Assembly (NCBI GenBank): GCA_045650025.1
Contig: JAZRQR010000013.1
Span: 1 to 25,556, forward strand
Source of the DNA: SVQP01 sp045650025
GTDB lineage: Bacteria > Bacillota > Clostridia > Oscillospirales > CAG-272
Length of the DNA: 25,556 nucleotides
Direction: 5' to 3'
The notes below the pieces were generated by a model, which searched no databases, was not told where the DNA came from, and saw only the letters and a program-made list of their open reading frames with translations. Position numbers and translations under genes: made by a program. Below are positions 1-6,654 of this stretch, piece after piece (position 1 is the stretch's first letter; each line of letters starts with the position of its first letter).

Positions 1-191
1 CAATAAGCACGATCATACACAGTGCTCATGCGATGGTAAGAAAATGAATAAAAAATGGCATGGAATGCGATGGCGAAAACGGAGAAAATATGGTAGAATA
101 ATAATGAGGTATTTTACGTTGAAGCAGATGTGAAAGCCGACTGACAAAGCAACGGCGTTGCCAAAACGTTGCATCAAAGGGAGGACACGCT
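1..191. other. Upstream region of the AraC-type gene
   Basis: AT-rich leader with no ORF I would support. A possible weak -10 (TAGAAT at 94-99) lies 17 bases from a poor -35 (TGGCGA at 71-76). No clear operator or RNA structure was recognised. Confidence 0.35.
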
Positions 192-995
192 ATGGATATG
201 GTGTTTTATGAAATAGAGCATGGCTTCGGATCCAATCATTTCATGGTTGAAAGAAACGTCAACCATTCCTTTCCCTTGCACATGCACCGTTGCTACGAGG
301 TGATGCTGATGCTCAAGGGAGAGCTGACCATGCAGATCGATCAGCAGACCTACCGTGTGAGCGCGGGAGATCTGATATTGGTCAAGCCCCACAGAATTCA
401 TAGCTATGAAACCGAGCCGGGGAAAAGCAACGAAAATCTGGTCTGCGTTTTTTCGGGGGATCTGATTGCTGCTATTTCGGATGCGCTTTCGCAATACCGC
501 TTGCCGTCCGTGGTGCTGCACGACGTTCCTCGTCTGGTCAAGGATGCTTTTGGGCATTTGGAGGAGCAAGACGATATCGCCACGGTGAAGGGTGTGTTAT
601 ATCTGCTGTGCTCCTTGTATTATCAGCAGCTGGATCGGACGTGCGAGGATGATCATGCAACGGATACAGGTCTTTTGCGCAATATGTTCGTGTATATTGA
701 AGATAATATTGATAAGCCCTGCACGTTACACGAGCTTGCAAAGGAGCTTGGCTATAACGAAGCGTATCTCTCCAGAATCTTCCACAAGAGCGTGGGCATT
801 TCGTATTCGGATTACGTGCGGAACATCAAGATCAATCATGCATGCTATCTCTTGCACAATACAGATGAGAGTATTTTTAACATTGCCATGAAGTGCGGCT
901 ATGCTACGCAAAGCAGCTTTTACCGCAGCTTCAAGCAGCTGGTCGGCATGAACCCGAATGAATATCGGCTGAAAAAGGATATATCTAATAACTAA
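192..995 (+). CDS. AraC-family transcriptional regulator
   Basis: A 267-residue one-component regulator that should bind DNA through a C-terminal double helix-turn-helix and sense a small ligand, often a sugar, through an N-terminal cupin. The cupin is visible at about residues 20-75: a His-rich strand (HMHRCYEV), then GELTMQI, then SAGDLILVKPHRIHSYE. The AraC HTH occupies about residues 165-262 and includes LHELAKELGYNEAYLSRIF and the family-typical ending SFYRSFKQLVGMNPNEYR. The ATG is supported by GGGAGG at 179-184, seven bases upstream. Length is normal for the family. It converges on the minus-strand operon that follows, so its target is not obvious from position. It could control its own promoter or one of the glycosidase operons downstream. 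The family call is secure; ligand and targets are unknown. Confidence 0.93.
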   Translation: MDMVFYEIEHGFGSNHFMVERNVNHSFPLHMHRCYEVMLMLKGELTMQIDQQTYRVSAGDLILVKPHRIHSYETEPGKSNENLVCVFSGDLIAAISDALSQYRLPSVVLHDVPRLVKDAFGHLEEQDDIATVKGVLYLLCSLYYQQLDRTCEDDHATDTGLLRNMFVYIEDNIDKPCTLHELAKELGYNEAYLSRIFHKSVGISYSDYVRNIKINHACYLLHNTDESIFNIAMKCGYATQSSFYRSFKQLVGMNPNEYRLKKDISNN

Positions 996-1024
996 AAACT
1001 ATAGCATAACTAAAAACTATAGCA
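989..1024. repeat. Perfect 18-bp tandem duplication over the stop codon
   Basis: The unit taactaaaaactatagca occurs twice head to tail (989-1006 and 1007-1024). The first copy contains the regulator's TAA stop at 993-995, so the second copy repeats the stop context in the 3' UTR, directly before the terminator stem. Confidence 0.9.
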
Positions 1025-1066
1025 AAACGGATACCGCCTGTGTTGGAGGTATCCGTTTGTTTTTTT
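1025..1066 (+). terminator. Rho-independent terminator after the AraC-type gene
   Basis: An 11-bp perfect stem (1025-1035 with 1048-1058) with a 12-base loop is followed by a T tract at 1060-1066. On the minus strand a shorter T run follows, so it may also terminate the converging operon, whose last gene stops at 1075. Confidence 0.9.
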
Positions 1067-1074
1067 ATTGGTTG

Positions 1075-1854
1075 TTATGGATCGATCAACGAGCGACCGT
1101 CCCATTCGGGGTGCGGATCAATGCCCATCACGGCAGCAATGGTGGGTGTGATGTCGAGCAGGGAGGTGTTCTCCACCGTCTTGCCCGGCTCAAAATCGGG
1201 GCCGTACAAGTAAAGCGGAATGGTCATATCCTCGGGCTCGGCAGAGCCGTGGTCGTGTCCGTGGCCGCCGTGGTCTGCCGTGATGATGATGGAATACTCC
1301 TCGCCACAGGCATCGATCACGCGTTTGACATTGTCGACCGCGATGGACAGGCGGCGCAGATATTCCTCACTCATCCAGCCTCTTGCGTGTCCGCCCTTTT
1401 CGTCAAGATCCAGCATATACAGCATGACGAAATCAGGATGATAGCGGTCAATTGCCATCAGGCAATGGTCTGTGACAGCGTCATCCGAGCGATCGTCAAA
1501 ATCAATGTTGAGGCAGAAGGAGAAGGTATAGCTGCCGGGTGTGGCAAGATCACGCAGATAATCCCAGTTATAAAACATACCCGTCGTTCCGCCCGCCTGA
1601 CGCACCGCCTCAAAAATTCCTGGGGTGGGATCTTCGGGCTTGACGTAAATGTTGGTCTTAATGCCGTGGCGGTCGGGGGTCTGGGAGTGCGTCATGGAAT
1701 AGTGGCAGGGAAAGGTGCTGGAGGGAAAGACCGCTTGCGAGTGATAGTTATAGGTGCAAAGCTGCTCCAGCGCTTTGACGTAGGGGTTGCCGCACAGATG
1801 CATAGCATCCGATCGCGCACCGTCGATTGAGATCAGAATCACTTTTTTGTCCAT
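1075..1854 (-). CDS. Alkaline phosphatase-superfamily phosphodiesterase, NPP type
   Basis: A 259-residue protein of the type I phosphodiesterase/nucleotide pyrophosphatase family, which cleaves phosphodiester or pyrophosphate bonds using two metal ions and a Thr nucleophile. The expected elements are in order: metal Asp11 in ISIDGARSD; PSSTFPCHYS with Thr47 as probable nucleophile, followed by the family-typical TPDRHGI; a Leu-Asp/His pair at about Asp149 and His156; and ADHGGHGHDHG with Asp194, His195 and His198. There is no signal peptide, so it should act in the cytoplasm. It starts at ATG 1854 with GGAGGC a few bases upstream. It is the last gene of a three-gene minus-strand operon, 12 bases after the acyltransferase gene. 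The substrate cannot be read from the sequence; nucleotides, nucleotide sugars and phospholipid-type diesters are all possible. Confidence 0.85.
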   Translation of the reverse strand: MDKKVILISIDGARSDAMHLCGNPYVKALEQLCTYNYHSQAVFPSSTFPCHYSMTHSQTPDRHGIKTNIYVKPEDPTPGIFEAVRQAGGTTGMFYNWDYLRDLATPGSYTFSFCLNIDFDDRSDDAVTDHCLMAIDRYHPDFVMLYMLDLDEKGGHARGWMSEEYLRRLSIAVDNVKRVIDACGEEYSIIITADHGGHGHDHGSAEPEDMTIPLYLYGPDFEPGKTVENTSLLDITPTIAAVMGIDPHPEWDGRSLIDP

Positions 1855-1866
1855 AAAAGCCTCCGT

Positions 1867-2784
1867 TTATCTCAAAATCTTTTCACCGTCAAAGGCAAAA
1901 ATGCCAAATCCGCGTCCCGTGGGGTTGCCTGCCAGCAGCCACTCGGCGTAAGCGCGGCGCATGGTGGTGTCGCGGGGCAGCTGCTCGTCGGGCAGCACGG
2001 CGTGCTTGCCGTAAAGACGCCACCTGTCGTGGAAATCGTCGGGCGTTTCCTTCCAGTTGACCATCTCAAAGTCACCCATAAATTTCAGCAGATTCATGCC
2101 TTCGGGCAGAAATTCTTTGTGTCTGGGATACAGCAGCCAGGAGGAGCAGCCAAAGATCACGATACCGTCCTCAAACAGATGGGCAAAATGCGGATAGGCT
2201 GCGCGGTAGGAGGCAAGGCGCACCTCGTCGGTCAGCGGAATGCCGCGCGAGGGAATGTGCATGTTGATATACTTGTCGCCTGCCTTGAAGGTCTTGCCGC
2301 ATGCCATGGTGAATTCCTCGCCCTCGTAGGTCATGACCTCGTACTGGAATCTGCCATAGGCAAAGCAGGTCAGCTTGAAAAATCTGTCGTACCAGTCAGC
2401 CACGAAGGTGCCCACAACGCCCTTGCATTCTACGCATTCGTTGACCTTGCAGCGAATGTCGTCCATGGATTCGTAAAAGATCTCGTCAGAGATGCCGTTT
2501 TCGCGATATTTTTGGTGCAAACGGGGCAGGCTGCCGAGGATCAGCAAAAGATCCAGCGAATACTCGTTTTTTTGAAACTGCTCGGCAAGCTGCTTGATCT
2601 CTGCCAGCGCATCGACCATGGGTAGCGTTTCCGTGATGATGTAGCGATACACGATGTCATCCATCGCGGACTTGAGCGTGGACTCTGTGTCCAGCATATC
2701 CTGCAGCGCCTTGATGCCCTGTACGACCTCGGGGGCGTAATTTTGCTTTGTCAGATGCTCGATTTCGGGGTTCCAATACTTCAT
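1867..2784 (-). CDS. Acyltransferase domain-containing protein, NAT_N/GNAT_C type
   Basis: A 305-residue protein resembling the clostridial family annotated as acyltransferase-domain proteins, with an all-helical N-terminal half (NAT_N) and a divergent GNAT-like C-terminal half. The helical part covers about residues 1-135. The C-terminal half carries the pattern I associate with this family: HIPSRGIPLTDEV, then FGCSSWLLYPRHKEFLPEGM, then NLLKFMGDFEMV. The acyl acceptor is unknown. Its ATG overlaps the stop of the upstream YgjV-like gene as ATGA (2781-2784), which implies translational coupling. GGAAAGGAAG precedes the start. There is no signal peptide or membrane segment. Family membership is recalled from motif pattern, so confidence is moderate; a catalytic role is inferred only. 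Confidence 0.72.
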   Translation of the reverse strand: MKYWNPEIEHLTKQNYAPEVVQGIKALQDMLDTESTLKSAMDDIVYRYIITETLPMVDALAEIKQLAEQFQKNEYSLDLLLILGSLPRLHQKYRENGISDEIFYESMDDIRCKVNECVECKGVVGTFVADWYDRFFKLTCFAYGRFQYEVMTYEGEEFTMACGKTFKAGDKYINMHIPSRGIPLTDEVRLASYRAAYPHFAHLFEDGIVIFGCSSWLLYPRHKEFLPEGMNLLKFMGDFEMVNWKETPDDFHDRWRLYGKHAVLPDEQLPRDTTMRRAYAEWLLAGNPTGRGFGIFAFDGEKILR

Positions 2785-3329
2785 TGTGTAACTTCCTTTC
2801 CTTGGTCTGCCTCGGGGGCGGTATTGTTCTTTCTGTAGCGGATCAGCCCGATCACGGCTGAGGTGATGGCGACTACCTCGTTGACCGTGCCGCCGATTGA
2901 GGGAATAAACAGGTTGTAGATCAGGATCAGCGATGAGGTCAGTAGAATGCTCTTGCGCAGATTTTGCGGGCCAAAATACCCCATTGCCAAGGTGTTGAGC
3001 ATGATGCCCACTACGAAAAACGCGGAGTACGCGCCCTCCCAGGTAAAAATGCTGAGCACACCCATGATCAGCGCCAGCACGACAGGTACAGCCTTGCTTG
3101 ACAGGATCTTCTTGTCCTTATAGCAATAGCAAATATTGCGGACGATGCTGAACAAATTCAGCACCAGCGCGACGGTGCCGCCAAGCATCGCGTAGGCAAT
3201 ACAGGAAATACCCGTGGCGATAGACAGCGTAACAAAGATCGCACGGCTGGACTTCATTTGGTAGGTGATAAAGGACACGATCACGGCAACGATGCTGATG
3301 ATCTGCCCCGCAATTTCTATCGGTTGCAT
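2781..3329 (-). CDS. YgjV-like multi-spanning inner membrane protein
   Basis: A 182-residue hydrophobic protein with about five or six membrane segments. It starts with a hydrophobic helix (IISIVAVIVSFITYQM) and contains the NLFSIVRNICYCYKDKK region that resembles the YgjV (Imp-YgjV) family, whose function is unknown. I place the start at ATG 3329, not at an upstream in-frame ATG at 3461. The extra 44 residues would be polar, and the strong minus-strand promoter at 3363-3391 would put the earlier ATG upstream of the transcript. It is the first gene of the operon with the acyltransferase and the NPP-like enzyme, and its stop overlaps the next start. The C-terminal tail is charged and probably cytoplasmic. 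Confidence 0.75.
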   Translation of the reverse strand: MQPIEIAGQIISIVAVIVSFITYQMKSSRAIFVTLSIATGISCIAYAMLGGTVALVLNLFSIVRNICYCYKDKKILSSKAVPVVLALIMGVLSIFTWEGAYSAFFVVGIMLNTLAMGYFGPQNLRKSILLTSSLILIYNLFIPSIGGTVNEVVAITSAVIGLIRYRKNNTAPEADQGKEVTQ

Positions 3330-3362
3330 AAATGACTCTTTTCTTTTTTTGTTTGTGCTTGC

Positions 3363-3391
3363 ATTATAGCACACCTTCACGGGTTTTGCAA
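3363..3391 (-). promoter_or_regulatory. Sigma-A promoter of the ygjV-acyltransferase-phosphodiesterase operon
   Basis: Read on the minus strand: -35 TTGCAA (3386-3391), 17-base spacer, -10 TATAAT (3363-3368). It lies about 35 bases upstream of the start codon at 3329. Confidence 0.75.
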
Positions 3392-3454
3392 GCGGACATT
3401 GTCCCGACGCGCACGGGTTGTCATAAAAAGAACAGATTAAGTCATGAAGTGGAA

Positions 3455-3483
3455 ATGACAATTGTGTCGGGATATTTTATAAT
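3455..3483 (+). promoter_or_regulatory. Promoter of the LamG surface-protein gene
   Basis: ATGACA (3455-3460), 17-base spacer, TATAAT (3478-3483). A second TATAAT at 3487-3492 with TTGTGT at 3462-3467 gives an alternative with a 19-base spacer. The resulting leader is about 70 bases and contains a GC-rich segment at 3493-3530 that may fold. This promoter and the minus-strand promoter at 3363-3391 diverge. Confidence 0.65.
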
Positions 3484-3559
3484 AAATATAATGCGGGTAC
3501 GTGCGGCGATTGCCCGAACGGCCACCGTGTAATACAAAAATATTAAGGAGAAAACACCT

Positions 3560-5155
3560 ATGCGCGCTTTGAAACTTTACGTATCGCTGGCAGTGGTAGC
3601 AACCATGCTTTTGGGCTGCCTGACCTGCTTTAGCCTTACCGCATCCGCAGCCGATGCTCCTCAGATCGTAAGAGACGGTCTGGTTGCTTGGTACGACGGC
3701 TCTAACAACTCCAACGGTGAGCAGGATTATGACGCTACCCTTTGGAGAGACCTCTCCGGTAACAAGAACCACTTCAACGTTCGTGTAAACGAGACCAACT
3801 ACTGGAAGGACAACGCTTTCCACATGGATTCAGCATCCTTCTATTTCCCCGAAGCTATTGTTGACCTGGTCAACAGCAGCGCTTACACCATTGAGTTTTC
3901 CGCAGGCGACCTTGACCTCAAGGCAACTCACTGGGTCACCCTGATGTGCTCGGATAACGACGAGTTCTCGCTCTTCATCCGTGTTCCCGAGCAGAACGAA
4001 GACAGAGACTACCTGGAGTACAAGTACAACGACAAGAACGCAGACCGTCCTCTGGTTGACGACGGTGCAGCAGCGCTTGAGAGTGACGGCATTGGTTCCA
4101 CCATTGCAATCACCTTCGATATGAACGCTGAGGGCGGCCCTGTTTGTATCATTTACATCAACGGTGTTGAGGCAGGCAGAGGCGTGCCCGAGCACACCAA
4201 CATTGCAGACACGCTGACCATCGGTCACGATAACCCCCAGCGTGCATGGGCAGCTGACCTTTACAGCGTCCGTTTCTACAACAGAGCACTGACTCCCGCA
4301 GAGCTCAGAGACAACTCTGAGGCTGACGACGAGAAGTACCGCTTTGGCATCAACTATCCCCCCGTTGTTGAATACGACGATTCCGGTGAGGTGTTCGAGG
4401 ACTCCGTTACCGGTGACTACAAGAACAACATCGTTCCTATGGATCCCGCACTCGATCTGATCGCTACCGATGGCTTCTACGGCACGCACTCCATCAACAC
4501 CGAGCTCTACGGTGACTGGACAGGTGTTCGCATTGCGCCCGACGCAGAATATGAACTTGATGAAGGCGGACTGCCCCTCAATCCCATGGTGCAGATCAAC
4601 TACTCCAAGTTCTGCCGTAAGACCGGCGTGACTCTCTTGGACGGTGACAGCGTTTCCTACGCTGTTGTGAAGTACAAGGTTGAGGGCGGCAACATCGGCA
4701 AGGTGAATATGTATGCGGCTGCCGGTGATTACCACTCCTGGTTTGAAGCAAGAGATAACGGATGCATGTTCGCGAACGAGAATGAGATCAAGGCAACCGG
4801 TGAGGTAGCTTATCTGATCTATGACCTTTCTTATTCTTGGGAAGGCGTTATCAACATCATCTCCCTTGAGTTCACCGAGATGGATGCTAACGCTGTTGCA
4901 TACGTAGAGGAAATTCAGCTCTTCAACAGCAAGGAAGAGGCTTACAACTATGCAGGTGAGGAGATCCCCACCAAGGCTCCCGCTACCGAAGAGCCCACCA
5001 CCGATGCTCCCGCAGGCGAAGTTACCACCGAAAAGGCTGAAACCACTACCGAGGCTGAGAAGTCCGAGGGTGGCTGCAAGTCCGCAGTTGCTATGTCCGT
5101 GGTTGCTTTCGTAGCAGTTGCTGCTGCTTGCGTAGCACTCAAGAAGAAGGACTGA
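3560..5155 (+). CDS. Secreted LamG-fold surface protein with C-terminal membrane anchor
   Basis: A 531-residue exported protein. Residues 1-30 form a signal peptide (basic start, hydrophobic core, cleavage likely after SLTASA). A lipobox-like LLGC at residues 17-20 lies inside the hydrophobic core; type I cleavage seems likelier because hydrophobic sequence continues past it. Residues 35-250 look like a concanavalin/LamG jelly roll (DGLVAWYDGSNN, LWRDLSGNKNHF, SVRFYNRALTPAEL). Residues 285-465 look like a second beta-rich module, perhaps carbohydrate-binding. A Thr/Glu/Pro-rich stalk (about 470-500) leads to GGC at 504-506, a hydrophobic helix (509-526) and terminal KKKD. There is no LPXTG motif. 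AAGGAG (3545-3550) sits nine bases before the ATG. Codon choice is strongly biased, suggesting high expression. It is monocistronic. A role in glycan binding or adhesion is inference. Confidence 0.82.
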   Translation: MRALKLYVSLAVVATMLLGCLTCFSLTASAADAPQIVRDGLVAWYDGSNNSNGEQDYDATLWRDLSGNKNHFNVRVNETNYWKDNAFHMDSASFYFPEAIVDLVNSSAYTIEFSAGDLDLKATHWVTLMCSDNDEFSLFIRVPEQNEDRDYLEYKYNDKNADRPLVDDGAAALESDGIGSTIAITFDMNAEGGPVCIIYINGVEAGRGVPEHTNIADTLTIGHDNPQRAWAADLYSVRFYNRALTPAELRDNSEADDEKYRFGINYPPVVEYDDSGEVFEDSVTGDYKNNIVPMDPALDLIATDGFYGTHSINTELYGDWTGVRIAPDAEYELDEGGLPLNPMVQINYSKFCRKTGVTLLDGDSVSYAVVKYKVEGGNIGKVNMYAAAGDYHSWFEARDNGCMFANENEIKATGEVAYLIYDLSYSWEGVINIISLEFTEMDANAVAYVEEIQLFNSKEEAYNYAGEEIPTKAPATEEPTTDAPAGEVTTEKAETTTEAEKSEGGCKSAVAMSVVAFVAVAAACVALKKKD

Positions 5156-5208
5156 GATTTTTCCATGACTGAGCGAGCATAAAATCATCGCTCGATAAAC
5201 AATGAACG

Positions 5209-5260
5209 GACCCGTGCCTGTGCGATATATATCGTTTGGGTACGGGTCTGTCTGTGTAAA
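5209..5260 (+). terminator. Probable terminator after the surface-protein gene
   Basis: A 10-bp stem with one G-U pair (5209-5218 with 5239-5248) encloses an AT palindrome (CGATATATATCG). The following T-rich tail is weak. A smaller hairpin (GAGCGA/TCGCTC) precedes it at about 5171-5193. Confidence 0.6.
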
Positions 5261-5298
5261 ATGTCTGCGGATTATTTGATCTTTTTATGCCCATCTAC

Positions 5299-5327
5299 TT
5301 GCCAAGACGGGCGAAAAAAGGTAAAAT
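5299..5327 (+). promoter_or_regulatory. Promoter of the transporter-glycosidase operon
   Basis: TTGCCA (5299-5304), 17-base spacer, TAAAAT (5322-5327). It gives a leader of about 15 bases before the ATG at 5350 and is the only convincing promoter seen before the five-gene operon. Confidence 0.6.
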
Positions 5328-5349
5328 AGTAGTGTTGATTGGAGAGAGT

Positions 5350-6618
5350 ATGAAAGCATATAAAATTTTAACTTCACAAAAGAGCAGCAGGGCGATTATG
5401 ATCACCTGTTGGCTGGTTTACATGGTCGCGTATCTGACAAGAAACACGTACGCGGCGTCCATCGTGCATCTGACGGGGCAGGGGCTTCTGACCACCTCGC
5501 TTGCGGGCTTGATCAGTACCTGCTACTTTATCAGCTACGGTACGGGACATATGATCAACGGCTTTCTTGCCGACCGCATGAAGCCCGTGACCATGCTTAG
5601 CATCGGCATTGTGGGAACGGCTGTGTGTAACGTGCTCATGCCTGTGGTAACGCCCACAGTTCCCGCCATGGCAGCGGTCTGGCTGGCAAACGGCTATTTT
5701 GAATCTATGCTCTGGGCGCCCATCGTGGTGCTGCTGTCGGGCAGAATTGAAAAGGGAATGCGCTATCGCGCCATGTCTACTATCGCGTATTCGCGTCCCA
5801 CGGGGCAGATCCTCGCGTATCTGTTCACGGCTGCCTGCTCGTATTTCGGCATTGGCATCAAAGCACCCTACGTTATCGCCGCCGTTTGCGCAATTGCCAC
5901 CTGCGTGCTGCTTGTGCTGGTCAGCGCCCGCGCGTTTTCCGCGCAGGATACGGTTGTGGTCGAGCCGGTCCAAAGCAAGACCCCCGAGGCAAAGAAATCC
6001 GATTCGGTGCTTCGCCTGCTTCTTGCAAGCGGCGCTGTGATATTCCTTTTGCCCGTTATCTTCCACGGCATGCTCAAGGACGGTGTTGCTACCTGGGTGC
6101 CCACGCTGCTGCGTGACAGCTTTGGAGCAAATGAAACGCTTTCCACGCTGCTGGCCATCATCCTGCCGCTGACCGGCTTACTTGGCGTATCGTTCGCCAA
6201 CTTCCTGCTTAGCAGAAAAATCCTCAAGGGCAACCACGCGGTGATCGGTATCATCATCATGCTGCTGACCGCCGTACCGGTTACGCTGCTGCTCAATACG
6301 CGCGCTTTGCCGTTGGTGGCAGCCGTGATCTGCCTTTGCTCGGTTTCGCTGCTCATGGAGTCCTATAACCAGGTATTCTCCACGCTTATGCCTACCTGCT
6401 TTGCATCAAAGGGCAGAGCGGCAACCGTCTCGGGCATTATCAATTCGCTGATCTACGGTGGCAGCGCAGTTTCGATTTACGCCTTTGGCGCGATCGCTGA
6501 GTATATCGGCTGGAATGCAGCTACCTTGATCTGGTTGGGGCTTGCACTTGGCGCTGCTGTGATCATGGCCTTTGCCATCAAGCCCTGGCAGAGTTTTTTG
6601 AAAAAGGAAACCACGTAA
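5350..6618 (+). CDS. MFS transporter resembling the organophosphate:phosphate antiporter family
   Basis: A 422-residue, about 12-helix permease. It resembles the OPA branch of the major facilitator superfamily (GlpT, UhpT), which exchanges sugar or glycerol phosphates for phosphate. Matching features are the first-helix YLTRNT with Arg31 (compare YLVRKN in GlpT), YGTGHMINGFLADR, DGVATWVPTLLRD (compare YGILDWSPTYLKE) and the late-loop pattern GIINSLIYGGSAVSIYAFG. The second phosphate-binding Arg of GlpT appears to be Lys243 here, so the substrate may not be the classical one. The start is ATG 5350 with GGAG at 5341-5344; an upstream in-frame ATG at 5287 would lie before the promoter. It is the first gene of a tight operon with GH38, GDPD, GH3 and GH78 enzymes, so it probably imports their substrate. 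The subfamily call is from memory of GlpT. Confidence 0.78.
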   Translation: MKAYKILTSQKSSRAIMITCWLVYMVAYLTRNTYAASIVHLTGQGLLTTSLAGLISTCYFISYGTGHMINGFLADRMKPVTMLSIGIVGTAVCNVLMPVVTPTVPAMAAVWLANGYFESMLWAPIVVLLSGRIEKGMRYRAMSTIAYSRPTGQILAYLFTAACSYFGIGIKAPYVIAAVCAIATCVLLVLVSARAFSAQDTVVVEPVQSKTPEAKKSDSVLRLLLASGAVIFLLPVIFHGMLKDGVATWVPTLLRDSFGANETLSTLLAIILPLTGLLGVSFANFLLSRKILKGNHAVIGIIIMLLTAVPVTLLLNTRALPLVAAVICLCSVSLLMESYNQVFSTLMPTCFASKGRAATVSGIINSLIYGGSAVSIYAFGAIAEYIGWNAATLIWLGLALGAAVIMAFAIKPWQSFLKKETT

Positions 6619-6654
6619 TACTTCACCCTCTGTTCACGGAAAGGAGCCTTACCT

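Noticed and set aside
3830..5188. A 452-codon minus-strand frame opposite the surface-protein gene
   Set aside because: It is explained by strong codon bias of the plus-strand gene. The plus strand has signal peptide, domains, ribosome site and promoter; the antisense frame has none.
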